A DNA stretch of 64,000 nucleotides from an uncultured Prochlorococcus sp. (GCA_902538515.1 CACBFH010000001.1:62001-126000); one strand, 5' to 3'; positions 8,298-16,869 are shown, counted from the first letter of the stretch. The notes: generated by a model from the letters alone, not told the origin. A program made the numbers and translations.

Positions 8298-8405
8298 ATG
8301 ACAAAGCCTAATTCTGCCAAATTGTTATATTCAATTGGCTGTTACCCAGAATCATTTTATACATTTTTTATGATTTCCCTTCCTCTTGATTACTATATAT
8401 TTTAA
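8298..8405 (+). CDS. Possible micro-protein (35 aa)
   Basis: An ATG frame rich in aromatic residues (SIGCYPESFYTFF) in a 317-base spacer that otherwise shows nothing. It has no recognised family and no clear ribosome-binding site. Weak call. Confidence 0.3.
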   Translation: MTKPNSAKLLYSIGCYPESFYTFFMISLPLDYYIF

Positions 8406-8449
8406 GAATAATTTAATGTAAATTTTAAAAACTAATATCTTAGAAATTA

Positions 8450-8605
8450 CTAAAGAATAAATTCTTTAGACATAGTTCTCAATTGATCTAGATTTAATCT
8501 TTCTAAGTAATTTTTAAAGTCACTAAGATTCCTATTAGAGTCTGAATTTTTACTCTCGTAAAGAAGACTATTAGAAATTAACTCAATAAGATGATCTTTA
8601 TCCAT
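8450..8605 (-). CDS. Small acidic helical protein (51 aa)
   Basis: An ATG frame with a regular leucine pattern (HLIELISNSLLYE and FKNYLERLNLDQLRTM) suggesting two amphipathic helices. Soluble and short. Unknown family; the sequence on the minus strand just before the ATG is purine-rich (GGGGGTATG). Confidence 0.5.
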   Translation of the reverse strand: MDKDHLIELISNSLLYESKNSDSNRNLSDFKNYLERLNLDQLRTMSKEFIL

Positions 8606-8689
8606 ACCCCCTTATAGACCATAATTTCTGTTTAAAAAATTAAGGTCTTGAATTCGAGATCATTAATTCATCTCTATAAGAGTAATAAT

Positions 8690-8908
8690 TTATAAATTTT
8701 TTAAATCTTTTTTTATTTTTTCTAATCTTTCAATTAACACTTTTTGTTCCTTAATTAGGGATTTTTTCTTTACTGCAAGTTCTTTGTTCAAAGGAGAATT
8801 GAAATATTTTTGGTAAGAAACAAAAAAAACAGCTATGGCTACTGTAATGCCAAGAGCACCAATTATTAAAATTGGAGATGCAGGAAAGTCATAAAATGGA
8901 ATTGACAA
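8690..8908 (-). CDS. Membrane-anchored coiled-coil protein (72 aa)
   Basis: One N-terminal helix (ILIIGALGITVAIAVFFV, about 13-30) followed by a charged heptad-like region (NKELAVKKKSLIKEQKVLIE and onwards), which predicts a short coiled coil on one membrane face. Unknown family. Confidence 0.6.
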   Translation of the reverse strand: MSIPFYDFPASPILIIGALGITVAIAVFFVSYQKYFNSPLNKELAVKKKSLIKEQKVLIERLEKIKKDLKNL

Positions 8909-9121
8909 TGTATTCTAGTAAAACCTAATTCTAGTTATCCCATAAACAATAAAATGAGTAATAATTACTTATTCTTCACAAATTCTTATTGGTAATAATT
9001 TTGCTAGTTATTTTATAAAAATAAATAAGGTTTATCTTAAATTAAATTTTAAAAATAAGTAATTCTACAGCTGTCAAAGAACGAATAACCAACAATGATT
9101 AGATTAGTAAAAATTTTTTTC

Positions 9122-9448
9122 ATGAAGAAAATCATAAATAAAAAACATAATAAAAATGAACCATGGTTTAAATGGTTAACGAGAGAACTTAATTCTCATG
9201 AAGCTTTTCAGGATTTTGAATCAGGCAAGAATCCACGAGATGTTGCAGAAGATTTTATTTCTAGAAATAGTACGGCCATTACAGAAGTTTTCGAGAATTT
9301 TGATGAAGAAGATAAATATACACTCGATCAGTTTCTTAAATTAACTGAATGCGAGATGCATGTGTTTAAAATTCTTGAAAAACAAATAGAGTTAAGAAAC
9401 AAGATAAGATTTGTAGATTTTAAAAAAAGAAAAAAAATAAAGAATTAA
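9122..9448 (+). CDS. Small helical protein, paralog of the gene at 19.8 kb
   Basis: About 108 residues, soluble. The core (EPWFKWLTRELN, NPRDVAEDFISRNS, FLKLTECEMHVFKIL) lines up with the protein at 19771-20037 (YWFSWFYEKW, TPSQIAERFVNENH, FMKLSESELHILKYF), so the two are paralogs. An ATG 27 bases upstream (9095) would add nine hydrophobic residues; the internal ATG better matches the paralog. It has a longer basic tail (FKKRKKIKN). Function unknown. Confidence 0.6.
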   Translation: MKKIINKKHNKNEPWFKWLTRELNSHEAFQDFESGKNPRDVAEDFISRNSTAITEVFENFDEEDKYTLDQFLKLTECEMHVFKILEKQIELRNKIRFVDFKKRKKIKN

Positions 9449-9732
9449 TTTCTATAATTTTTTTCTCATTAACGGTATTACCAAAGCCTAACCAGGTGAA
9501 CTATAAAATCTTTCCGAAGATAGTTATTAAATTAATAAAGATCCATTTCTAATCTTTTCCAAAATCTCTGATTTTTCTTATTTCAGTAGCTATTTGAGGA
9601 ATGATACAAACTATTGAACAATCATAGAAACCAAAAGTTTTTAAAAATATCGGGAGTTTGAGTAGAAACTATAATATTCGCTTTTTAACATTATCAATTT
9701 AATCTTCAATTTATCAAAATGGTTTTTATTTG

Positions 9733-9897
9733 CTAAATAGGATCAAATAAATTCATATCATTCGAATCTTGTTTTGGGATCTTATCTTGATTTGGTAATG
9801 AACAGAAACCGTCTTTGCAAATCATTTTTTCTTTTGCAATACTTCTAGTTTCTGAGAAAATATCTTTGTTATTGTTGTTTGAAGACTGTTTAAGCAT
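9733..9897 (-). CDS. Small polar protein with a cysteine pair (54 aa)
   Basis: An ATG frame with an asparagine/serine-rich start and a central KEKMICKDGFCSLP segment containing CX4C. No membrane helix. The clean, low-complexity-free centre suggests a real gene. Family unknown. Confidence 0.5.
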   Translation of the reverse strand: MLKQSSNNNNKDIFSETRSIAKEKMICKDGFCSLPNQDKIPKQDSNDMNLFDPI

Positions 9898-9976
9898 TTA
9901 TAAAAAAATAAATCCAATATTAAATTAATAACTCAATTTTTTTTAATAAGCAACAAAATTAATATTAATTATTTAT

Positions 9977-10072
9977 TCACTTTTTTTGATTTGGTAAGTC
10001 TCTCCAAAATAGCGCCATTACATAAATGAATAAAGATATAGAACAAATATAAAGCAAAGAATTTAGATGCAT
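9977..10072 (-). CDS. Single-helix micro-protein (31 aa)
   Basis: An ATG frame of 31 residues with one helix (LLYICSISLFIYVMALFW) and a short polar end (RDLPNQKK). It has the size and layout of tiny photosystem or cytochrome b6f subunits, but I cannot match it to any of them. Confidence 0.4.
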   Translation of the reverse strand: MHLNSLLYICSISLFIYVMALFWRDLPNQKK

Positions 10073-10319
10073 GTTTATTTATTTAAAGTAATTATTAAGA
10101 TAAGGTATTTGACCAAAAAAGGGTTTTCTATGAATTGGTAATTGTTTAGCGGTTTTGCAAATTCTAATATTTATTTAAGTTTTTTATGATTTTCCCAAAA
10201 TCTGCATAATGAAAAGTGTTTAAGTATTAGGAATATTTTTTTAGTTTGTTAGAGTCTTAAGTCAAATAGCTTAATAAATCTAATAAAAATTATATATTTT
10301 TAAATGTTTTTTGTGATAT

Positions 10320-10460
10320 TTACGATCTATCCCTATCTACTTCTATTAAAGCTTTTCTTCCTTCTTTAAGGGTTCTTAAGATAAGCCAACTAAGAGAAGA
10401 AACAAATATAAAGGTAAGTATTATTAGGGAGATATGAGTTGAATCAATATTGTTGGGCAA
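10320..10460 (-). CDS. Small membrane protein (46 aa), TTG start
   Basis: A frame with one helix (ISLIILTFIFVSSLSWLIL) and a charged end (RTLKEGRKALIEVDRDRS). The C-terminal half looks protein-like. The only reasonable start is a TTG at 10460; upstream codons lead to a stop. Family unknown. Confidence 0.4.
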   Translation of the reverse strand: MPNNIDSTHISLIILTFIFVSSLSWLILRTLKEGRKALIEVDRDRS

Positions 10461-10499
10461 TTTAATTAAATTCTTTATGAGTTTTTATAATTAAAAAAT

Positions 10500-10682
10500 T
10501 CAAACGTCTGATCTAGAGTAAGCAGGTATCAGCATTCCACCATCTTGATCGTCATTATTGTCATCATCAAACCCACCACCCAGAACTAGTTCAATAATTA
10601 CAAGTACAGCTACTGGGTAAAAGCACCATAATATCGCTGTAAAAGGACTTACTGAGGAAGAAGCTGAGTAAAATTCTTGCAT
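10500..10682 (-). CDS. Small membrane protein with DDQDGG tail (60 aa)
   Basis: One helix (LWCFYPVAVLVIIELVLGGG, about 19-38) followed by a very acidic tail DDDNNDDQDGGMLIPAY. The acidic DDQDGG-x-LI tail also occurs in the small membrane protein 1.1 kb downstream on the other strand. Topology suggests the tail projects from the membrane and may bind cations; this is inference. Function unknown. Confidence 0.6.
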   Translation of the reverse strand: MQEFYSASSSVSPFTAILWCFYPVAVLVIIELVLGGGFDDDNNDDQDGGMLIPAYSRSDV

Positions 10683-10967
10683 AGTTCAATATTAATCTAA
10701 AGAATCAACAATTGTGGATACTATAGGTATTGTTTTATTCAATATTTCTATAAATATTTTTTAAAAACTTTTCTCTTTTGCACGAATAGATCTTTGGTAT
10801 GTATTGATATTTTTATTCTTCAAAATCAATTTGAATAATAATTTTCTGGAACTTACTGAGAAACTAATAATGACATAATGAATCGCTCAATTGTTATTTT
10901 TTATACTTAACAATAATTGTACAATTTTGATTCAAAAACTATTATTTATCTTGACTTTATAAATTCT

Positions 10968-11099
10968 ATGTTTTCTTTCACTTTTGATCCTTTGGCTGCG
11001 ATATTTGGCATATCAGGAATTGTAGGCTTCTTTTTCTTCGTTTCTGCTGCCAAGGGAACTTCCAGTATCAATACAAAACCAAAAAAGGAATTAGATTAG
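10968..11099 (+). CDS. Small membrane protein (43 aa)
   Basis: From the ATG at 10968: one hydrophobic segment (PLAAIFGISGIVGFFFFVSA) and a lysine-rich tail (KGTSSINTKPKKELD). A TTG 51 bases upstream could extend it, but the ATG gives the usual short N-terminus. Unknown family. Confidence 0.5.
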   Translation: MFSFTFDPLAAIFGISGIVGFFFFVSAAKGTSSINTKPKKELD

Positions 11100-11163
11100 A
11101 ACTTATTCTGCCAGAAAACTAAATTGAAATTTTAAATTAAGTATTTAAAAGACTTGTTAATTA

Positions 11164-11334
11164 TTACTTATTCCATTGTTTAGAAATAAATTCAAGAAAA
11201 TTTTTTAGATCCTCTTCAGGACAATTTGTTTGTTTTTGTAAATCAATGCAAATTTGCTTAATATTTTCAAAGGCCTTTTTTACTATTTCGTTTTTTTCAA
11301 TAACTTCAAAATATTCTTGATCAGTAAAAGGCAT
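11164..11334 (-). CDS. Small acidic soluble protein (56 aa)
   Basis: An ATG frame with an amphipathic helical pattern (EYFEVIEKNEIVKKAFENI, then DLKNFLEFISKQWNK). No helix of membrane type and no motif known to me. Confidence 0.5.
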   Translation of the reverse strand: MPFTDQEYFEVIEKNEIVKKAFENIKQICIDLQKQTNCPEEDLKNFLEFISKQWNK

Positions 11335-11424
11335 AATATTAGTTTCCTTCTTGAAAATTATTTATTAATCATATTTTATCTACATTGACTTAACAGTAAA
11401 GAAGAAAAAATTTTTTTCTTAAGT

Positions 11425-11699
11425 TTAGCTACCCATTCGATAATGTTTCTTAATACTTTTGGTTACTTCCCATTCGCAGTAAAGTCCAGCAGAAAACTCA
11501 ACTAGATCTCCAGCTTTAATAACGTGAATGACACCGTTTTGGGCACTTATTTTCACTTGACCTTCAATAATTAAGAAATTTCCTTATCATTGTAATTCCA
11601 TTGAAATTTGCTTGGCTCACATTCCCAAATAGGCCAACTTTTTATTCCATACTGAATTATTACGCTTGCACTACAGGGAAAAGATATTAGAACTTTCAC
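11425..11699 (-). pseudogene. Frameshifted cupin (DUF861/Cupin_3) gene
   Basis: Two adjoining frames together give a small cupin. The first reads SFPCSASV... SWPIWECEPSKFQWNYNDKE; the second, in another frame, reads FLIIEGQVKISAQNG, IKAGDLVEFSAG and WEVTKSIKKHYRMG. This is the cyanobacterial Cupin_3 order (KSWPIW, then EG-V, then GDLV.F..G). The break is at about 11575-11585, where one base is missing or two are extra. The 5' end is also unclear (GTG at 11699, or an ATG just upstream in another frame). It may be a real decayed gene or a sequencing error. Confidence 0.65.
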
Positions 11700-11819
11700 G
11701 AAATAGTTCGGATGTGTTTTTCATTTTTACAAATATAAAGAAATATTTATTCTCGAGAATGTGTATTTCTTTACTGTCTTTTATTTTTTTTCGTTTATCA
11801 TAAAAAAAATTTCTAATTT

Positions 11820-11954
11820 ATGGATGAGCTTTCTGTATTGTCAATTTCGCTATCTATAGCTTCTATAGGAATATTTTTTTTATTTTTCGCTTCAAATGAT
11901 GATGATGACCAAGATGGAGGTAAGTTGATTAAATCATTAGAAAGAATTAATTAA
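11820..11954 (+). CDS. Small membrane protein with DDQDGG tail (44 aa)
   Basis: An ATG frame: one helix (LSISLSIASIGIFFLFFA), then the acidic tail SNDDDDDQDGGKLI and a short basic end. The DDDQDGG-x-LI segment matches that of the 60-residue protein at 10500-10682, so both probably belong to one group of tail-anchored mini-proteins. It overlaps the next, convergent micro-ORF by 4 bases. Confidence 0.5.
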   Translation: MDELSVLSISLSIASIGIFFLFFASNDDDDQDGGKLIKSLERIN

Positions 11955-12073
11955 TTCCAAGTAAATAAAACATTTAAAAGAGATTTATAACCTATAAAGC
12001 CTGCATAAATGCAGCTTAAAAAAATAACATAAACTTCTAATGTGCCTAGTCTTTTTTTCTTTAATGTTTTCAT
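11951..12073 (-). CDS. Single-helix micro-protein (40 aa)
   Basis: A basic start (MKTLKKKRLG) followed by one hydrophobic stretch (VYVIFLSCIYAGFIGY). ATG start, intact frame, tail-to-tail with the acidic-tail protein. Family unknown. Confidence 0.45.
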   Translation of the reverse strand: MKTLKKKRLGTLEVYVIFLSCIYAGFIGYKSLLNVLFTWN

Positions 12074-12150
12074 TTTTTTGAGTGCTTATAAGGTAATTTT
12101 ATTTAATTTTATTTTTATTAACATGAGTATTTTTTACATTAACTCAGAGA

Positions 12151-13023
12151 TTAAAGAATTATTAATGTCAAGCCAAAAAATAAAAAACAAGTAAAAAATA
12201 TTATTTTTTTGGTAATTTCTCTTTCCTCATTCTTAGCAAAAAATAAAGAAATTACTGGGGATGTGCTTAATAAAGCCCATCCTACTCCTATGGGAAGGGT
12301 TTTAAACACAACTTGTTGTAGAAATATTCCTATATTTGTTCCAAGAAGTATTGAAATAAAAAATCTTTTTTGTTGTTTTTTGTCTATGTTCTTTAAGAAA
12401 AAATTAATCTTAAAACCTTTTAGACTAATCAAAAAAATTATTGCACCTAATAATCTTATTTCAGTTGTAAAGAACGGAGATAAATTGCTTTGAAGGAAAA
12501 CCATCCTTGATAAAAGACCTCCAAGAACAGCACATAAAACTGATAAAAAAGGAAAAGCAAAAATATTAAAGTTATTTTTTTCTGAGAAAGAGGAGTTTTC
12601 TTCTTTAAAATCGTTACCTTTTCTGAGAATTATGAATAGCGAAATGCTTACTATAATAATTCCAACCCATGATTTAGTTGTTAAATTTTCATTAATAAAA
12701 AATTCCCCTGACAAAGCAGCCATTAAAGGAGAAAGAGTTTCTATAGTTAAAGTTTTTCTTGTGCCAATTGTTTGTAATGACTTTAAATAGAAAGTATCAC
12801 CTAAACCAATACCTATTATTCCACTAGTTAGTAGTATAAATATGTTTTTTAATGCAATTGTAGAACTTAGATTGATAAAAGCAGGTATAAAAATTAAAAA
12901 AGCTATTATATTTTTTATTAAATTAATATCTATTGATTTATATTTTTTAGTTTGCGCGCGCCAAATAAAGCAAGCATAAGTCCAAGATGTAGCAGCTCCA
13001 AAAGCAGAAAGGATTCCAATCAA
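12151..13023 (-). CDS. EamA/DMT-family transporter
   Basis: This 290-residue protein has about ten membrane helices in two EamA-like repeats. The first starts FGAATSWTYACFIWR and contains GIIGIGLGDTFYLKSLQ; the second ends with GVGWALLSTSPVISLFFA. These proline- and glycine-marked helices are typical of the drug/metabolite exporter superfamily. The substrate cannot be told. The gene lies at the end of the micro-ORF region with no operon partner of known role. Confidence 0.8.
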   Translation of the reverse strand: MIGILSAFGAATSWTYACFIWRAQTKKYKSIDINLIKNIIAFLIFIPAFINLSSTIALKNIFILLTSGIIGIGLGDTFYLKSLQTIGTRKTLTIETLSPLMAALSGEFFINENLTTKSWVGIIIVSISLFIILRKGNDFKEENSSFSEKNNFNIFAFPFLSVLCAVLGGLLSRMVFLQSNLSPFFTTEIRLLGAIIFLISLKGFKINFFLKNIDKKQQKRFFISILLGTNIGIFLQQVVFKTLPIGVGWALLSTSPVISLFFAKNEEREITKKIIFFTCFLFFGLTLIIL

Positions 13024-13043
13024 AACGAATAATTTTTAAAATT

Positions 13044-13142
13044 TTATTTTATTAATTGAGTAAATGCTAAAAAGAATACATAAATAAGAATCAAGATCCC
13101 CGGTAAGTACTGAATTAGTGATTTGAAATTATTTATTTTCAT
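13044..13142 (-). CDS. Single-helix micro-protein (32 aa)
   Basis: An ATG frame, MKINNFKSLIQYLPGILIL followed by IYVFFLAFTQ. Short basic N-terminus then one helix. It sits between the transporter and a 78-codon membrane protein on the same strand. Unknown. Confidence 0.4.
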   Translation of the reverse strand: MKINNFKSLIQYLPGILILIYVFFLAFTQLIK

Positions 13143-13159
13143 ATTTTTTAAAATATATT

Positions 13160-13396
13160 TTAAACAGTTTTTTTATTAGTAGGGTACAAACTCTCTAACT
13201 TCTTTCTTCTTTTAACTTTCTCATTAATTCTATCTTCTTTTTCTTTTTTCTTGATCTCATCATTTATCTTATTTTGTCTATATCCAAACCAAAGTAAAAC
13301 CCAAATAACAGAAGTTATTAAAAGGAGTGCAGTGTATTGACCAGTCATAGGAAAACTGGCCTCAGAATATTTAACGTAAGAAAATATTAGACTCAT
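13160..13396 (-). CDS. Small membrane protein with basic coiled tail (78 aa)
   Basis: One helix (ALLLITSVIWVLLWFGY, about 23-39) followed by a highly charged tail (KINDEIKKKEKEDRINEK) ending KKLESLYPTNKK. The SLYP-x-KK end is similar to that of the frameshifted small gene near 24 kb. An internal ATG at 13348 (MTGQYTALLL) is an equally good start and would remove 16 residues. Confidence 0.6.
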   Translation of the reverse strand: MSLIFSYVKYSEASFPMTGQYTALLLITSVIWVLLWFGYRQNKINDEIKKKEKEDRINEKVKRRKKLESLYPTNKKTV

Positions 13397-13581
13397 TTAC
13401 TTAAGTTAAAGCATAAAAATAACGACTGCGTTTATTTTTTTAGAAATTTAAAAATTAGTAAATTGCAACTATTTATTATGTAGTTTTAAAGTTTTTTATT
13501 AATTTTTTTTATGGCTTTTGGAGTAATTTTTCTTTTTTACTCCTTGCTATTATCAGATTGAAGCATATTAAATAATAAGTA

Positions 13582-14814
13582 TTGGAACCTTTTGATTTAG
13601 CAGTTGTAGGAGGCGGTGCAGCCGGTTTTATGACAGCAATAACTGCTGCTGAAAATGGAGTAAAAAGAATAATAATTCTTGAAGGTACTTCAAAACTTAT
13701 GGAGAAAGTAAGGATTAGTGGAGGGGGAAGATGTAACGTCACTAATGCGACATGGATACCTAATGAACTAGTTGAGAATTACCCCAGAGGTGGAATTCAG
13801 CTCTTGGAATCATTTAATCGTTTTGCTGCTGGAGATGTGTATGATTGGTTTGAGAAAAAAGGTTTAAAATTAAAAATTGAGGAAGATCTAAGAGTTTTCC
13901 CAGTATCTAATTCTTCTTCAGATGTTATTGATTGTTTGAGAAAAAGTGCTTTATCAAAAAACGTAGAGATATTAACAAAATTTTTTGTAAAAGAAATTTC
14001 AAAAACTCCAGATAATATATTCAATATTTTTAATCTTAAAAAAGCAAAGGTAACTGCAAAAAATATTATTCTTTCAACTGGAGGTAATCCAAGCGGATAT
14101 AAATTAGCTCAAAATCTTGGACACACCATTGTTAAACCCGTTCCATCGCTCTTTACTTTTTCTACAAAAGAACCAAATTTGGATGAATGTAGTGGGGTAT
14201 CAATCAAGGGCATAGATATAGAAATTAAATTAAACAATAAGAATTTTCAAAATAGAGGCGATTTACTAATAACGCATTGGGGATTTAGTGGGCCAGCAGT
14301 ATTGAAACTTTCATCAATTGCAGCAAGGGAACTTTATAGCCAAAAATATAAATTTAATCTAATCATTAAATGGTCTTCTTTAAGTTATGAGGAGTTAAAA
14401 GAAAAAGTTAATTATTTAAGATTAAATAAAGGAAAGGTGAATCTTATTAATAGTAGACCTGTTCCACTATTAACAAAAAGATTATGGATTTTTTTATTAA
14501 AGAAAATAGGTATTGATAAAGAGAAAAAGTGGGCTGATTTACTGGCGGATGAAAGAGAGAAAATGATAAATACTCTTATGAGGGATAAATATATAATTTC
14601 CAGCAAAGGTCCATTTGGAGAGGAATTTGTTACTTCCGGAGGCGTAAAAATTGATGAGGTTAATTTTAAAAGTATGGAGAGCTTAATTTGTCCAGGTTTA
14701 TTTTTTTCTGGAGAAGTTTTGGATGTTGATGGGATCACTGGTGGATTTAATTTTCAACATTGTTGGACAAGTGGATGGATCGCTGGGATGGCAGTCTCAA
14801 AGTTAAATCATTAA
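13582..14814 (+). CDS. BaiN/RdsA-type NAD(P)/FAD-dependent oxidoreductase (HI0933-like)
   Basis: This 410-residue flavoprotein has an N-terminal FAD Rossmann motif VVGGGAAGFMTA (8-19), the family block KVRISGGGRCNVTN (about 43-56), STGGNPSGY in the middle, a THWGFSGPAVLKLSS block, and a C-terminal FAD closing motif GEVLDVDGITGGFNFQHCW. This is the HI0933/BaiN family; members are flavoprotein reductases whose cellular substrate is mostly unknown. The start is a TTG directly before EPFDLAVVGGG; no ATG precedes it. Confidence 0.85.
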   Translation: MEPFDLAVVGGGAAGFMTAITAAENGVKRIIILEGTSKLMEKVRISGGGRCNVTNATWIPNELVENYPRGGIQLLESFNRFAAGDVYDWFEKKGLKLKIEEDLRVFPVSNSSSDVIDCLRKSALSKNVEILTKFFVKEISKTPDNIFNIFNLKKAKVTAKNIILSTGGNPSGYKLAQNLGHTIVKPVPSLFTFSTKEPNLDECSGVSIKGIDIEIKLNNKNFQNRGDLLITHWGFSGPAVLKLSSIAARELYSQKYKFNLIIKWSSLSYEELKEKVNYLRLNKGKVNLINSRPVPLLTKRLWIFLLKKIGIDKEKKWADLLADEREKMINTLMRDKYIISSKGPFGEEFVTSGGVKIDEVNFKSMESLICPGLFFSGEVLDVDGITGGFNFQHCWTSGWIAGMAVSKLNH

Positions 14815-14816
14815 GG

Positions 14817-14846
14817 AACAAATCAATAAGTAACAAATCAATAAGT
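14817..14846. repeat. Tandem 15-bp duplication
   Basis: Two perfect head-to-tail copies of AACAAATCAATAAGT lie directly after the stop of the flavoprotein gene. It looks like a recent slippage duplication in non-coding DNA. Confidence 0.85.
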
Positions 14847-14930
14847 TTATCTTTTTTTTATTAAGTATTAGACGGAAAAAGTTTTTTGAAGAAACTTTAA
14901 TTTTAAAGTTTTAATTATTGGTGAAGATTA

Positions 14931-15680
14931 ATGCAGAATCTTGTATCAAAAAAAGAAGAAGAGGAAAGAAGATTAAAAGCTTTAGCAGAATATAGGATTT
15001 TGGGAACCAAGCCAGAATCTTGTTATGACGATATTACAAAAATTGCCGCTACAACTTGTAATGTGCCTATTTCTTTAATGACTTTGGTAGACAAAGATAA
15101 ACAATGGTTTAAATCCAAAGTAGGACTTCAAATATCAGAAACTAGAAGAGATTGGTCTTTTTGTACATATGCAATAAAAGAAAATAGTCCATTAATTATT
15201 CATGATGCTTTCCAAGATGAAAGATTTATAAATAATCCATTGGTAACTGGAGATCCAAAGATTCGTTTTTATGCAGGTTTTCCCCTTAGAAATAGTGATG
15301 GTAATAAGCTTGGAACTCTTTGTGTAATAGACAGAAAGCCAGGAAATCTAACTACACAACAATTTAATATTATGGAATTATTATCCAAGCAAATAGTTTC
15401 ATTTTTAGAGCTTAGAAAAAAGTCATTAAATTTGCTAGATGCTTTGTCTAATTTGCATAAACAAGAAGGGATTTTATCTGTATGTTCATATTGCAGAGAA
15501 GTAAAAAATAAGGAGGGCGATTGGATGCATTTAGAAAAATATCTTTCGAAAATTAGTGATATAAGATTCAGTCATGGGGTTTGTGATAATTGTATGGAAA
15601 AACATTTCCCAGATGTAATTGAAGTATGGAATAAAAAGGATTTTTTTGAAGAAGGTCAAAAAAGGTTTTTAGAGTCCTAG
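14931..15680 (+). CDS. GAF-domain sensory protein with C-terminal double CxxC
   Basis: 249 residues. A GAF domain spans about 20-170 (ALAEYRILGTKPE, FCTYAIKENSPLIIHDA, FYAGFPLRNSDGNKLGTLCV). A short helix leads to the C-terminal module SVCSYCREVKN...GDW...FSHGVCDNCMEKHFPD, which has two CxxC pairs and is also found at the ends of many bacterial signalling proteins. There is no kinase or cyclase domain, so it may bind a ligand or metal and act on a partner. Monocistronic, with a spaced ATG start. Confidence 0.82.
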   Translation: MQNLVSKKEEEERRLKALAEYRILGTKPESCYDDITKIAATTCNVPISLMTLVDKDKQWFKSKVGLQISETRRDWSFCTYAIKENSPLIIHDAFQDERFINNPLVTGDPKIRFYAGFPLRNSDGNKLGTLCVIDRKPGNLTTQQFNIMELLSKQIVSFLELRKKSLNLLDALSNLHKQEGILSVCSYCREVKNKEGDWMHLEKYLSKISDIRFSHGVCDNCMEKHFPDVIEVWNKKDFFEEGQKRFLES

Positions 15681-15768
15681 ATGCAATACCTTACTTTTTA
15701 TTGCTAAATCTAATTTCTAAACAAATTCTCTATTAGATAGTTAGTATTGTATAAATTTTGACTAGAAA

Positions 15769-16254
15769 ATGTTATTAGGAACTTTATTTACAGGTGAAAT
15801 TGCTAAGAGCGCATTAGTAGCATATGTTCATTATTTAGGAATTATTTTGTGTTTCGGTTCTCTTTTGTTTGAAAGACTGACTCTCAAAGTAGGTCTTAAT
15901 CGAAATGAGACGATTTCAATGATAATTGCAGATGTGGTCTATGGGTTGGCAGGAGTTGCAATATTGGTTACTGGTATTTTGCGTGTTAAGTATTTTGGTC
16001 AAGGAGGTGATTTCTATACAGGTAATCCTGTTTTTTGGATAAAAGTTTCTCTTTACATTCTGGTGGGATTACTTTCTTTATACCCAACGACTACCTACAT
16101 CTTGTGGGCCATTCCATTAAGTAAGAATAAATTACCTGAAATTTCTGAAAATCTAGTAAAGAGGTTCAGACTTATCATTACTACCGAATTAGTGGGCTTC
16201 GCAACAATACCTTTCTTTGCCACTCTTATGGCTAGAGGTGTAGGTTTAGGTTGA
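15769..16254 (+). CDS. DUF2214 family membrane protein
   Basis: 161 residues with four hydrophobic segments (about 14-35, 50-68, 87-108, 130-155). AYVHYLGIILCFGSLLFE and VYGLAGVAILVTGILRVKYF, with a conserved His in the first helix and Arg at the end of the second, fit DUF2214, a cyanobacterial/proteobacterial membrane family of unknown role. The stop overlaps the TTG start of the next gene (TTGA), indicating coupling. Confidence 0.82.
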   Translation: MLLGTLFTGEIAKSALVAYVHYLGIILCFGSLLFERLTLKVGLNRNETISMIIADVVYGLAGVAILVTGILRVKYFGQGGDFYTGNPVFWIKVSLYILVGLLSLYPTTTYILWAIPLSKNKLPEISENLVKRFRLIITTELVGFATIPFFATLMARGVGLG

Positions 16255-16787
16255 AAAATTTATTTCTAGAAAAAAATTGTTTAATAAGTGCTAACAAACT
16301 ATATAGATGGAGTTTAAGTTATAAGATTTCTAAATCTACAAAGGAAATTATTTTTATTGGTTTAAATCCATCATTATCTGATGAAGTTTTCTTAGATAAT
16401 ACAACAAAAAAGATTATCAAAATTTCGAAAAACAATAATTACGGCAAAGTAAAATTAATAAATCTATTTGCTCTTATTTCAAGCAAACCAGAAAAACTTT
16501 TTAAACATAAAAACCCTGTGGGTTATCTAAACAATAATCATATTTATAAAAACTTAAAACACTGGTCTGAAAGTAAAAATTGTGATTTATGGTTAGGTTG
16601 GGGTAACAAAGGTAAATTTCTAAATAGAAATAAAAGAATATCAAAAAAAATAATGCAATATAACTCAATTAGGAAAAATAATTTTGCTAATCCTCTTGGA
16701 CCGCTTTTAATTAAGAAAACAATCAAAGATAATCCAATACACCCTCTATATTGTTCTGATAATTCCATCCTCCAATCTTATTTTTAG
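16251..16787 (+). CDS. DUF1643 family protein
   Basis: 178 residues. The family blocks are clear: IFIGLNPSLSDEVFLDNTTKK, VKLINLFALISSKPE, NPVGYLNNNHI, LWLGWGNKG and NPLGPL near the end. DUF1643 proteins are soluble and of unknown biochemical role. The start is a TTG overlapping the DUF2214 stop by 4 bases, so the pair is one transcript. Confidence 0.82.
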   Translation: MKNLFLEKNCLISANKLYRWSLSYKISKSTKEIIFIGLNPSLSDEVFLDNTTKKIIKISKNNNYGKVKLINLFALISSKPEKLFKHKNPVGYLNNNHIYKNLKHWSESKNCDLWLGWGNKGKFLNRNKRISKKIMQYNSIRKNNFANPLGPLLIKKTIKDNPIHPLYCSDNSILQSYF

Positions 16788-16869
16788 GTAGTAAGGCTCA
16801 AATGCAAACCAGTACTTTTAGCTATTCCATTGAATATGTGTTAATTTCTATTTGTTAAGTTAAACTAAT

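Noticed and set aside
9549-9668. Minus-strand frame reading GFYDCSIVCIIPQIATEIRK
   Set aside because: It looks protein-like, but has no ATG, GTG or TTG start and is closed by stops on both sides; could be a remnant, not supported as a gene.
14412-14738. 108-codon frame opposite the BaiN-like gene
   Set aside because: Shadow of a gene with complete family motifs.
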